Part shown: positions 9,492-17,070 of the stretch, in pieces
Layout: every line of letters starts with the position of its first letter
Numbering within the stretch: position 1 is the stretch's first letter
Origin: Hyphococcus sp.
GTDB taxonomy: Bacteria; Pseudomonadota; Alphaproteobacteria; Caulobacterales; Parvularculaceae
Reading direction: 5' to 3'
Length of the DNA stretch: 37,889 nt
Assembly (NCBI GenBank): GCA_028285645.1
Contig: JANQOV010000042.1
Span: forward strand, 1 to 37,889
Notes under the pieces: model-generated
What the model saw: only the letters and a program-made list of their open reading frames with translations
Database searches by the model: none
What the model was told of the DNA's origin: nothing
Program-made: the position numbers and the translations under genes

Positions 9492-10487
9492 ATGAGCGTG
9501 CTTGTCACCGGCGCCGCCGGCTATATCGGCTCCCACATGGTTCTGGCGCTTCTGGACGCCGGAGAAAAAGTCTTCGCCCTTGATGACCTTTCGTCGGGCG
9601 CCAAATGGCTGACGCCGAAAGCAGCGCCGTTGACTGTCGCCGATGTGGGCGACATGGAGTTGGTCTCGGCGCTTATCATAAAGCACGACATTGTCGAGGT
9701 AATTCACTTTGCCGGATCCATTCTGGTGCCGGAATCCATCAAGCATCCGCTCGATTATTATACCAACAACACCGCAAAGACCCTTGAGCTTCTGAAAGCG
9801 TGCGTCACAAGCGGCGTTAAGCGGTTCATCTTTTCTTCGACGGCCTCGGTTTACGGCATGCCCGAGCGGGCGCCGATCTCCGAGCAGACGCCGATCCATT
9901 CGATCTCGCCGTATGGCGCGTCAATGGCCATGAGCGAGCGCATTTTGCAGGACGCCGCCGCCGCCCATGACCTTACCTATATGACGCTGCGCTATTTCAA
10001 TGTCGCCGGCGCCGATCCAAAAGGCCGCGCCGGGGAAATCGGCAAGCCGACGCATCTCATTAAAGTGGCGGCGCAGATCGCCGTCGGCGCGCGGCAGGAA
10101 AAACTGCAAGTTTATGGCGGCGACTATCCAACGCCGGACGGCACCGCCATTCGTGACTATGTACATGTGACCGATCTGGCCGAAGCACACCTTGCAGCGT
10201 TGGAGCAGCTCCGCGCCGGCAGCGGTTCAGCGACCCTTAATTGCGGCTATGGGCGCGGCTATTCGGTTTACGAAGTGATGGATGCGTTCAAGCGCGTTAC
10301 CGGCAAGGCGCTGCCTTATGAAGTTGTTGATCGCCGGCCTGGCGATCCGCCGCAATTGATTGCCGACAATGCGGCGATCCGCACGGTCCTTGATTGGCGC
10401 CCGCGCTATGACGAGATCGACTTTATTGTCGAAACGGCGATCAACTGGGAGCGCGACCTCATCGGCCGCACAGGAAACGCCGCCTAA
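9492..10487 (+). CDS. galE: UDP-glucose 4-epimerase family protein with a Lys-to-Met change in YxxxK
   Basis: A 331-aa extended short-chain dehydrogenase matching GalE throughout: NAD-binding TGAAGYIGSH (6-15), FSSTASVYG (114-122), LRYFNVAGADP and IRDYVHVTDLA. The catalytic YxxxK motif reads Y141-G-A-S-M145, so the Lys that activates the catalytic Tyr and contacts NAD is Met (codon ATG at 9924-9926; AAG would restore Lys). Everything else looks functional, so activity is uncertain. GGGAG at 9478-9482 precedes the start. The stop overlaps the VanZ-like gene by one base, and kdsB follows, forming an envelope-sugar operon. Confidence 0.88.
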   Translation: MSVLVTGAAGYIGSHMVLALLDAGEKVFALDDLSSGAKWLTPKAAPLTVADVGDMELVSALIIKHDIVEVIHFAGSILVPESIKHPLDYYTNNTAKTLELLKACVTSGVKRFIFSSTASVYGMPERAPISEQTPIHSISPYGASMAMSERILQDAAAAHDLTYMTLRYFNVAGADPKGRAGEIGKPTHLIKVAAQIAVGARQEKLQVYGGDYPTPDGTAIRDYVHVTDLAEAHLAALEQLRAGSGSATLNCGYGRGYSVYEVMDAFKRVTGKALPYEVVDRRPGDPPQLIADNAAIRTVLDWRPRYDEIDFIVETAINWERDLIGRTGNAA

Positions 10488-10900
10488 TGAAAAACGTAAT
10501 GCTTTGGCGCGGCGTATTTGTGCTTTGCCTGCTGCTGGTCACTTGGCTCACGCTTACGCCTAATCCTGACGATACGGAAAGCGGCATGGCGATCACCCGT
10601 TGGTTTGCACGTATGCTTTTTGGCGATGAAGCTCTAAGCGACAAGCTTGCACATTTTGGCGCCTATGGTTTGCTCGGCGTTCTGGCATTGCCGGCGCGCG
10701 TTAACTTATTGAATCAGAAATGGGCGGCGCCGGCGTTGTTGGCGGTTTACGGCGTCTTGCTGGAAGGGGTGCAAGGCCTTGGCGGCGTGCGCACGCCGGA
10801 GCTGGCCGACGCCGTCGCAAATGCAGGCGGCGCCGGCGCGGGGTTCGTTGCGGCCTGGCTGGCGCTGCGTTGGCGACGGCAAAAACAAAATCCGGCATGA
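10487..10900 (+). CDS. VanZ-like membrane protein
   Basis: A 137-aa protein with an N-terminal transmembrane segment (about 5-23), the SDKLAHFGAYGLLGVLAL segment near residue 50, and a C-terminal segment containing the family pattern ExxQ, RTPELADAVANAGGAGAG. These are the conserved VanZ-family features. The fold is known but the biochemical role is not; in the van cluster it gives low-level teicoplanin resistance. Here it sits between galE (1-base overlap) and kdsB (4-base overlap), so translation is coupled to envelope sugar genes. Confidence 0.8.
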   Translation: MKNVMLWRGVFVLCLLLVTWLTLTPNPDDTESGMAITRWFARMLFGDEALSDKLAHFGAYGLLGVLALPARVNLLNQKWAAPALLAVYGVLLEGVQGLGGVRTPELADAVANAGGAGAGFVAAWLALRWRRQKQNPA

Positions 10901-11685
10901 GCGGCGCTGCGATTATCATCCCGGCGCGCTACGCTTCTGAACGCTTGCCGGGCAAACCGCTGCTTAGCGAAACCGGAAAGCCCCTAATCCAACATACGTA
11001 TGAACGCGCCGCCGCCTGCCGCGCTGCAGACGCGGTGATTGTCGCCACCGACGATGAACGCATCATGCGCGCAGTCGAAGATTTCGGGGGCAGGGCGGTC
11101 ATGACCAGCGATCATCATGAGACCGGGACGGCGCGCGTCGCGGAAGCAGCGGCGATGGTTGAAGCGGGTGTGATTGTGAATTTGCAAGGGGACGAACCGG
11201 AGATCGATCCGGCGTATCTTGAAAAGCTGATCGAAATTCATGGGAAGTCAGGCGCATTTGCGTCGACCCTTGCTTGCCGGTTTTCAAAGGAAACGGCGAC
11301 AGGACCTGGTTCTCCGGACGACCCCGCGTCAGTGAAGGTTATCTTGGCGGATAAAGAGGGCGCCGAAGACTTTTATTGGGCGCTATTTTTTACGCGGGAT
11401 ATCTGTGCGCACCCGCGGACGGCCAGCGGCGCGATTTCACGCCCTCAGGATTATTTTCTGCATCTTGGCGTTTACGCCTTTTCACGCGAGAACCTGGCCA
11501 ACTTTGCGCAATCGCCGCAAAGCCCGCTTGAACAGGCCGCGAAACTTGAACAGCTTCGTATCTTGGAAATGGGTGAGAAGGTAGCCGTTGGGCTTGTTGA
11601 CGGGGCGGCGCCAGGCGTCGATACGCCGGAAGACTATGCGGCTTTTGTCAAGCGCGAAGGCGATAGAAACGCTGACCCAAAATGA
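10897..11685 (+). CDS. kdsB: 3-deoxy-manno-octulosonate cytidylyltransferase
   Basis: A 262-aa nucleotidyltransferase that activates KDO with CTP to CMP-KDO for lipopolysaccharide core synthesis in the cytoplasm. The N-terminal nucleotide-binding motif IIIPARYASERLPGKPL, the metal-binding region NLQGDEPEI, the LEQAAKLEQLRILEMG stretch and the C-terminal GVDTPEDY are all typical of KdsB. In the GT-x-R motif the usual acidic residue is Ala (HETGTARVAEA). The ATG at 10897 overlaps the VanZ stop (ATGA). A longer in-frame reading from 10720 is possible but would duplicate the vanZ region and is not supported. It is the last gene of the galE operon. Confidence 0.88.
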   Translation: MSGAAIIIPARYASERLPGKPLLSETGKPLIQHTYERAAACRAADAVIVATDDERIMRAVEDFGGRAVMTSDHHETGTARVAEAAAMVEAGVIVNLQGDEPEIDPAYLEKLIEIHGKSGAFASTLACRFSKETATGPGSPDDPASVKVILADKEGAEDFYWALFFTRDICAHPRTASGAISRPQDYFLHLGVYAFSRENLANFAQSPQSPLEQAAKLEQLRILEMGEKVAVGLVDGAAPGVDTPEDYAAFVKREGDRNADPK

Positions 11686-11722
11686 AAAGACCACAGCGGC
11701 AAATACGCGCCGCTATGGTCTT
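11681..11722 (-). terminator. hairpin terminator of the small peptide gene, possibly bidirectional
   Basis: AAGACCA and AGCGGC on the left pair with GCCGCT and TGGTCTT on the right, with one C-A mismatch. Read on the minus strand, the stem is followed by TTTTCATTTT, so it ends transcription of the peptide gene at 11750. On the plus strand it lies directly after the kdsB stop but lacks a T run. Confidence 0.6.
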
Positions 11723-11749
11723 CGGTGGGCGGGGGTGGGCTGTCGGGCG

Positions 11750-11839
11750 TTAAACCAGCGTTGCATAAGCGTAAACCGCAGGGGCTGCTGCTGCAGCCAA
11801 AACGCCGACAGAAGTCAGTACAGTAATTAATCTAGCCAT
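11750..11839 (-). CDS. 29-aa single-span membrane or exported peptide, unknown function
   Basis: A 29-codon frame starting MARLITVLTS, continuing with an Ala/Val-rich hydrophobic stretch and ending AYATLV. A purine-rich GAGAGAGGAAAA lies just upstream of its ATG (11839), and a hairpin with a T-rich tail follows its stop, so it looks like a real transcription unit. It could insert as one membrane helix or be a cleaved signal peptide. A similar small frame (25 aa, ending SSLV) occurs at 24209-24286. No family is recognised. The remaining part of 11686-12004 holds only a GCGCC/GGCGC hairpin near 11910. Confidence 0.5.
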   Translation of the reverse strand: MARLITVLTSVGVLAAAAAPAVYAYATLV

Positions 11840-12004
11840 GATCGTTTTCCTCTCTCTCCGACAAGGGCGAGATAGGGAATACAAGGCGGCTTGAAAAGTG
11901 TTCGCCCGCGCCGTTCGGCGCATGCGGAAAACGGTTTGTCGATTGATATTTTGAAGCCTGCAGTTCGTCGCAAGGGACACGCAGCTTGTCGCCGCAAACA
12001 ATCG

Positions 12005-12862
12005 TTAACGCGTTTCTTGGGGAGCGTTCTGATGCTTTTGAGCCCGCCATTGCGCAGCGAACGGCCCGTCGGGCAAGTCCTTGGCGGCGTGGACAGCACT
12101 GCGGATTTCCGCCGTCGCCCTGATCGCTTCAAAGTCTTTGCCGCCCTCAAGGAAGCCCAGCCGATGCAGATATTCAGCAGAACGGCCCGTAAAGACATGC
12201 GAGCGGCGCCAGGGAAGCGATCCCGGAAAGGCGTCGTTCACCGCCTTGGCGAGTTCGTTGGTGCAGTTCGAGGTCAGCGTATTGTAAAAGCGCGGGCGCT
12301 CGATCAGCCGGTTAGTGCGAGCGATGAAATGCTCAAGGATGGCGCGCGCCTGTTCAGGGGAAACATCGAGGCGATAAGCGTATAGCTCGTGATCAAGATG
12401 AACAGCGATGCGCGTCAGAATGTCCTTTTCCGTTGACCAGACATAAAGCAGCTCATAAGCGTTAAAGGCGCCGCGAAGAGCGGAATAATCTTCCCCCTCT
12501 TCTTTTCTCGCTTCGACCGAAACGCTGATGGTTTGCGGGGTCTCGCCGTCGAAGACGAAACTCACAAAACTGTGGGCGACTGCGTCCCAGCTTTCGAAGG
12601 GCTCGACAAAAAACCAGATTTCCTGGAGCGCCGCCGGATCAATTTCCACCGGCCGCCATTCTGCAACGGCGGCGCCTTCGGGTGCGAATTCAAAGGCGCG
12701 CAAATGATCGATCGCCCAACGGCCATTTTCGGTCTGACCAAACAGCGGCGCGCGCGACAAGGGGGCCTGCCAATCGCGGTCGGTCCGCGGGGTGCGCAAC
12801 CCGATAATCAGGGCGACGACCGCAATCACCAGCATCAGTATAAGGAAAAACAGGCGCATCAT
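12005..12862 (-). CDS. DUF4105 (Lnb N-terminal periplasmic domain) protein
   Basis: About 285 aa. A single N-terminal transmembrane helix (MRLFFLILMLVIAVVALIIG) is followed by a periplasmic region. Residues around WFFVEPFESWDAVAHSFVSFVF and FYNTLTSNCTNELAKAVND match the DUF4105 pattern, in which the Cys of the N-C-T motif is conserved and probably catalytic. The family is thought to be papain-like and is linked to membrane or lipoprotein processing, but its reaction is not established here. The ATG pair at 12862/12859 is preferred; a TTG at 12895 would add 11 residues. It is divergent from the TerC gene. Confidence 0.68.
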   Translation of the reverse strand: MMRLFFLILMLVIAVVALIIGLRTPRTDRDWQAPLSRAPLFGQTENGRWAIDHLRAFEFAPEGAAVAEWRPVEIDPAALQEIWFFVEPFESWDAVAHSFVSFVFDGETPQTISVSVEARKEEGEDYSALRGAFNAYELLYVWSTEKDILTRIAVHLDHELYAYRLDVSPEQARAILEHFIARTNRLIERPRFYNTLTSNCTNELAKAVNDAFPGSLPWRRSHVFTGRSAEYLHRLGFLEGGKDFEAIRATAEIRSAVHAAKDLPDGPFAAQWRAQKHQNAPQETR

Positions 12863-13019
12863 TCTCACAAGGTGACCAGCCAATACCCTTATCAAATATT
12901 GCGTGGTCTCGAAACCAAGTGCACCACACTACGCCCACAAATTCTCCGGCCTTGCGAGGGCTAGGCGAATTGTGGCTGATTGCCGCCCCTGCGCCCCCAA
13001 AAGAAGGAGACGGCGACCC

Positions 13020-13817
13020 ATGGAATCTCTATTTGCGCCCGAAAACTGGTTCACGCTGTTGATGTTGATTATGCTGCAGGCGGTGCTTGGTTTTGACAAT
13101 CTGCTTTATATCTCGATTGAATCCAGCAAAGTGCCGGCGCCGAGCCAGCGCATGGTCCGGCGGGTGGGGATCGGGCTTGCGATCCTTTTGCGCCTGATCT
13201 TGATGGTCGTCGTTTTAGCGCTGATCAACAACCTTACACAGCCCTTGTTTCACATTGCCTTCGTCAATGTGGTGGAAGGTACGTTCACATTCCATGCGAT
13301 CGTATCGATCCTCGGCGGCGTTTTTATCATGTACACGGCGACGCAAGAGATCATGCACCTGCTGGCCGTCGAGCATATCGAACAGGCGACCGACACCCGC
13401 AAACGCTCCGTGTTGACGGCGATCATCTGGATCGTCTCCATGAATCTTGTCTTTTCCTTTGACTCGCTTTTGTCGGCGATCGCGCTGACGCACGTTGTCT
13501 GGGTGATCGCAACGGCGATTATCATCAGCGGGATTATGATGATTGCGCTCGCCGATCAGGTAGCGGACTTTCTCAAAAAGAACCGCATGTTCGAAGTCAT
13601 CGGGTTGTTTATCTTGCTGGTCGTCGGCATTTTGCTGATCACCGAAGGCGGCCACCTTGCCCATCTCGAACTCTTCAATTTCAAGGTTGAAGCCATGTCG
13701 AAGGCAAGTTTTTACTTCGTGATTTTCGTGATGGTGCTGGTGAGCATTGTCCAGACCCGCTATCGCAACAAACTGGAAGCGCAGCGTCTAAGTGAACTTG
13801 CGACGGCTGCCGCGTGA
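13020..13817 (+). CDS. TerC-family integral membrane protein
   Basis: A 265-aa protein with about seven hydrophobic segments and the two TerC acidic motifs inside the membrane: LGFDNLLYISI (residues 23-33) and VFSFDSLLSAIAL (near 143-155). TerC proteins act in metal (notably manganese) export or homeostasis and tellurite resistance, and some load metal onto exported enzymes. AGAAGGAG at 13002-13009 is an excellent ribosome binding site for the ATG at 13020; an upstream in-frame extension to 12903 is not needed. The gene stands alone with its own terminator. Confidence 0.85.
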   Translation: MESLFAPENWFTLLMLIMLQAVLGFDNLLYISIESSKVPAPSQRMVRRVGIGLAILLRLILMVVVLALINNLTQPLFHIAFVNVVEGTFTFHAIVSILGGVFIMYTATQEIMHLLAVEHIEQATDTRKRSVLTAIIWIVSMNLVFSFDSLLSAIALTHVVWVIATAIIISGIMMIALADQVADFLKKNRMFEVIGLFILLVVGILLITEGGHLAHLELFNFKVEAMSKASFYFVIFVMVLVSIVQTRYRNKLEAQRLSELATAAA

Positions 13818-13826
13818 CAAGAAAAG

Positions 13827-13862
13827 AAGCGCTGCAGCTATTTTGCTGACAGCGCTTTTTTT
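13827..13862 (+). terminator. Rho-independent terminator of the TerC gene
   Basis: AAGCGCTG (13827-13834) pairs with CAGCGCTT (13850-13857), with a T run to 13862, ten bases after the stop codon. Confidence 0.88.
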
Positions 13863-13907
13863 GGGGCTGGGTTTTTAGCGGGACCCGCTGTCGCCTCTTG
13901 CGGGCGA

Positions 13908-14180
13908 TCAATCCATCGGCCGGAAGACGAGGGTCAAGACAACGCCGATGACGCCGATCACTGCCCAGAGCGGCAGGTTCATCACCGTGCCAAGCGCCTG
14001 AGAAAGGCCGCCAGGAGAGTTTTCAGCAAGGCTAATCCCGTCAATGCCGACGAGCCCAAGGATTTCTGCGGTCGTCCGCATGACCGGTTCGCCATTTTCC
14101 ATGGACGAAATCCCGTCCGCCCCGAGCAACGCCACTGCAATCGCCACCAACACCCAAGCTATAAAACGAAACGCCGCCAT
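13908..14180 (-). CDS. small two-span membrane protein, unknown function
   Basis: A 90-aa protein with an N-terminal transmembrane helix (residues 3-19, FRFIAWVLVAIAVALLG) and a C-terminal one (about 68-85), separated by a hydrophilic loop containing ENGEPVMRTTAEILGLVGID. AGAGGGGG lies five bases before the ATG at 14180, which fixes this start rather than a longer upstream reading. Short proteins of this type are widespread in alphaproteobacteria without known function. It lies between the TerC terminator and the tRNA-Ser gene, in opposite orientation to both. Confidence 0.7.
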   Translation of the reverse strand: MAAFRFIAWVLVAIAVALLGADGISSMENGEPVMRTTAEILGLVGIDGISLAENSPGGLSQALGTVMNLPLWAVIGVIGVVLTLVFRPMD

Positions 14181-14325
14181 ATCGGCCCCCTCTGACCAGA
14201 ACGCAAAAATGTCATGGCAGACGATACCCCGATCAAGGGGCCGCTGCAAACCGGCCGCCCTTCAATGGTTAACGCCTCCCGCCCTTGCGCGGCGCGGGCC
14301 CCAAGGTATAGTCCGGCGCTTCAAC

Positions 14326-14415
14326 GGACAGGTGGCCGAGTGGTTGAAGGCGCACGCCTGGAACGCGTGTAGGCGGGCAACCGTCTCGAGGGTTCGAATC
14401 CCTCTCTGTCCGCCA
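14326..14415 (+). tRNA. tRNA-Ser (GGA)
   Basis: The 90-nt cloverleaf is complete. The acceptor stem GGACAGG pairs with the segment ending CTGTCC, with discriminator G and an encoded CCA (14413-14415). The D arm is GCCGAGTGG-type. The anticodon stem CACGC/GCGTG carries loop CTGGAAC with anticodon GGA at 14360-14362. A long variable arm of class II is present, and the T arm is GAGGG-TTCGAAT-CCCTC. Two tandem repeats carrying copies of its 3' end follow immediately. Confidence 0.97.
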
Positions 14416-14638
14416 CTTCAGAACCTCGGAAAAACTCGAGCGCTCGCCACAGCGGGATGGTCTCCCCCTCGATTCTTATGAAAGCGCGCCATTGGCGCGC
14501 GGGGTTCGAATCCCTCTCTGTCCGCCACTTCAGACTCTCGGAAAACTCGAGCGCTTGCCACAACGGGATGGTCGCACCCTCGATTCTTATGAAAGCGCGC
14601 CATTGGCGCGCGGGGTTCGAATCCCTCTCTGTCCGCCA
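14416..14638 (+). repeat. two tandem ~111-nt repeats, each ending in the 3' end of tRNA-Ser
   Basis: Unit 1 is 14416-14527 (112 nt) and unit 2 is 14528-14638 (111 nt). They differ by one indel and a few substitutions in their first half and are identical over about the last 60 nt. Each unit ends in an exact copy of the last 26 nt of the tRNA gene (14390-14415), at 14502-14527 and 14613-14638, starting inside the T stem and including CCA. Just before each copy is a perfect hairpin, GCGCGCC-ATT-GGCGCGC (14484-14500 and 14595-14611). The upstream halves of the tRNA are not repeated, so these are not functional tRNAs. After unit 2, 14639-14822 shows no gene. Confidence 0.93.
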
Positions 14639-14822
14639 GCTTCACCTACTTGAGCAGGCTACCGGTAAGTCACGCGCTCAACGGTTCATGGAGAAACTCG
14701 CGCTGTATGTTCGTTTGGCGAAGGCTCTAACGCCGGAGCTTTAACAAAGCGAAGGCGGACGGATTGTCTCAATGCTAAAGCGTTTCCTTGTTTGAGGTCG
14801 CTTTCAAAGAGTGTGTGTCAGT

Positions 14823-16628
14823 TTACTTTCGCCGTCGATCAGGCCGCCGTTCCACATGGAACACAGTGTCCTGCAGCTCGTCGCCGATATTTGTGTTGTT
14901 TCGAATGACGGCTGCGAGCGTCACATCTTCCACGAGGCGCCGTTCGTCGCGCGTTAAGTCTCGCTCATACCAAAAGCGATCGCCGTCTCTTAGGGCTTCA
15001 AACTGGCGGACAAGGATTTCCCGAAACAGCGGGCCGAGTTGCGAACCCTCATTAACAAGCGGGTCTTCGGCCAAACCGCCTATCCAAAGATCAATATCAT
15101 CGACCGAGCCGTATGTATCAAACAATGCCTGCTGCAGGTCGGTATCTGAAGTGATTTCGTCAAAATCCGATACGCGCGGCATGCCCAATGCTTCGCGCGT
15201 GTCGTTATACGACCCAACGCCATGGTCGCGGCCGCGTTGAATATTCAACGATGCGAGGTCGAAACCGCCTTGTCCGGGCTGGCCGAACAAAAAATTTCTG
15301 AGGGCATTGACGATTTTTACATCTAGTTTTTGATGGGGTTGGCTTGCGAGCCCGCGCAATATCGGATCAAGGTCGTGCTCACTTTGCAAATGGATTGGCG
15401 CAGTGAAAAATGCATCGCGTAATGCAACATGGCCAGCGTCAATTTCTTGTCCGGTTGCGTCTAACCGGAAAATTTCGTTACTCAGCAGACTATGTCCAAG
15501 CCTGTAGGCCGCGACTGAAAATTCATTGAATATGCTTGGATTGATTTCAGGATCGTAACGGCGATATCGGGATATTGCGTTACGTCCAAGAAGCGCTGGT
15601 AGAAATTCATTATAGGTGATGATTTGAATTTCAGCCGCAACGAGACGGCGCGCCGTTTGAAATATCTCTTCAGCATCGGCGTTCGAGTGTTGGCGTTGCA
15701 GGCGTCGCGCTAAACGATTGTGTTCGCGTACGAAGAGCGTGTGCATGACGGCAAGGCCAAGCTGCTCGTTAACCCGCACATCACCGGCCAGGAACAAAGT
15801 TGTCGGGTCCTGGACAAATCCATTCGCGTTCGCCAGCGCGTCCACATTATACGGCAACAGATTTCCGGGGCTTGTCTTTAAGAATGGACTGTCGGGCCCA
15901 GCGCGCAAAGCAGCGGCGCGTTCGTCATCCGATCCGTAGATCATGGACGCGTCTATCCAACTTGTAATCTCATTTTCTTGTTCGCGAGGGTTTTTAAGAT
16001 CGGTTCCCGTTTCTGGGTCATAAAGCGCCCGATTAAATGGAATAACGACCGACCCGGACCCTGTTGGATCAAAGAAAGGATCGCCGGCCGGAACCGCGAT
16101 ATTTGCTTCTTCATCCGTGCTGCCGTCCGTTAAATCGATATCGTGATCAAGAAATTGCCCCCACTGCCAAATGAAATCGCTTGTGCCGAAATCGTTCGGG
16201 ATTGTTTCATCTTCTGTTTGGTCGACTATATTATTGCTAATGACTCTTGCGCTTGGGCGCAGCGGTCCGGCAAGTGTTGAGATGCCGTCAGCATAATCGG
16301 ACGGACCAAAGCGCTGAAGGTGAATGAACGAGGCGCCCCAAGAGGGGTGGGCCAGATTGTTATTTGTTCCATCATAGGTGCGTATTTCGCGCGCGCCGAT
16401 GCGAGGTCGATCAAACCTTCCGCTGTCGCGCTCGCTTTTGATCCGACGGCGTTTTTCCGCTCGATCATCATCGATTCCTTGAGGTGACCTTGAAGATTCA
16501 TTTTGAGAGGCGTTGTTCGATCGCTGGGCTGCAGCGCTTGACGAAAGCAGGACGTTGATCGATGCGCTTCCGAGCAGTGTGCCGGCTGTCAATGCCAAGG
16601 CGAGGGGTGAAAAGAAAAAACGCGGCAT
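14823..16628 (-). CDS. secreted animal-type haem peroxidase
   Basis: A 601-aa protein with an N-terminal signal sequence (about 1-35) and an animal haem peroxidase domain. All key residues seen in myeloperoxidase are present: distal Q158 and H162 with D161 and D163 in QFLDHD, distal Arg285 and Glu288 in AGDVRVNE, REHNRLA, proximal His379 in YRLGHSLL, and NIQRGRDHG. It should bind haem and a calcium ion and oxidise halides or organic substrates outside the cytoplasm with peroxide. The product of that oxidation is not predictable. GGAGAAG precedes the ATG. Its base composition looks more AT-rich than its neighbours (by eye, not counted), and with the tRNA repeats beside it, this suggests acquisition. 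Confidence 0.88.
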   Translation of the reverse strand: MPRFFFSPLALALTAGTLLGSASINVLLSSSAAAQRSNNASQNESSRSPQGIDDDRAEKRRRIKSERDSGRFDRPRIGAREIRTYDGTNNNLAHPSWGASFIHLQRFGPSDYADGISTLAGPLRPSARVISNNIVDQTEDETIPNDFGTSDFIWQWGQFLDHDIDLTDGSTDEEANIAVPAGDPFFDPTGSGSVVIPFNRALYDPETGTDLKNPREQENEITSWIDASMIYGSDDERAAALRAGPDSPFLKTSPGNLLPYNVDALANANGFVQDPTTLFLAGDVRVNEQLGLAVMHTLFVREHNRLARRLQRQHSNADAEEIFQTARRLVAAEIQIITYNEFLPALLGRNAISRYRRYDPEINPSIFNEFSVAAYRLGHSLLSNEIFRLDATGQEIDAGHVALRDAFFTAPIHLQSEHDLDPILRGLASQPHQKLDVKIVNALRNFLFGQPGQGGFDLASLNIQRGRDHGVGSYNDTREALGMPRVSDFDEITSDTDLQQALFDTYGSVDDIDLWIGGLAEDPLVNEGSQLGPLFREILVRQFEALRDGDRFWYERDLTRDERRLVEDVTLAAVIRNNTNIGDELQDTVFHVERRPDRRRK

Positions 16629-16696
16629 GGGGCTTCTCCGTTACATGTATACAGACTGTTTTGCCCCGCCGGATTTCTTGGCGCTAAACTTCCCCT

Positions 16697-16930
16697 CTAC
16701 AGCAAATGAATAGCGGTCTCCTCCTTCTGTAGATCGCCTCGTGTTACGACGCTGTTTCGCCGGATCACATAGGATTTTCGAATCTGACCAGCGCTGAACA
16801 AATTGACCTGGACAAACAACGATGATTGCTTATCGAGTATTCCATAGCGTTGAATTATTTTAATCTGTGAAATTGGATCGATCGTTTTTGAGAACGCCAA
16901 ATCTGGCGTCTGCCCAGTCGGCGATATCAT
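16697..16930 (-). CDS. possible 77-aa hypothetical protein
   Basis: An open frame of 77 codons beginning MISPTGQTPDLAFSKT. It lacks a Shine-Dalgarno, but TATACT lies a few bases before the ATG with ATGACC seventeen bases further upstream, so a leaderless transcript is possible. No domain or membrane segment is recognised. It could also be a degraded gene remnant or chance. It is the only candidate in the 442-nt gap 16629-17070, where I otherwise see nothing. Confidence 0.22.
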   Translation of the reverse strand: MISPTGQTPDLAFSKTIDPISQIKIIQRYGILDKQSSLFVQVNLFSAGQIRKSYVIRRNSVVTRGDLQKEETAIHLL

Positions 16931-17070
16931 TAAAGTATAGAGAGAATTCGCCAGTCGGTCATTTGCTGTTTTGATCGGCGCGGAACCAATCGAGATTCAT
17001 TCAGGTTCGCTGCGGCATCCAAAAAAAACATCTCGCCACACGCAACACCAAGGCGTTGATCTAATTACGC

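Noticed and set aside
10720-10896. Long N-terminal extension of kdsB
   Set aside because: It is an Arg/Ala/Gly-rich shadow of the VanZ gene; the KdsB fold starts at the ATG that overlaps the vanZ stop.
12903-13019. N-terminal extension of the TerC gene
   Set aside because: Strong Shine-Dalgarno at 13002-13009 and the TerC N-terminus fix the start at 13020.
14416-14638. CRISPR-like array at the tandem repeats
   Set aside because: Only two units, nearly identical over their whole length, with no variable spacers; the repeats contain tRNA sequence.
14416-14638. Additional tRNA genes downstream of tRNA-Ser
   Set aside because: Copies start within the T stem; no D arm or anticodon arm is present and the T stem is weakened (CGGGG in place of GAGGG).
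14321-14645. Minus-strand frames reading repeated ADREGFEP-type peptides over the tRNA-Ser region
   Set aside because: They are the reverse complement of the tRNA 3' end and its repeat copies; such peptides are a well-known false annotation at tRNA genes.
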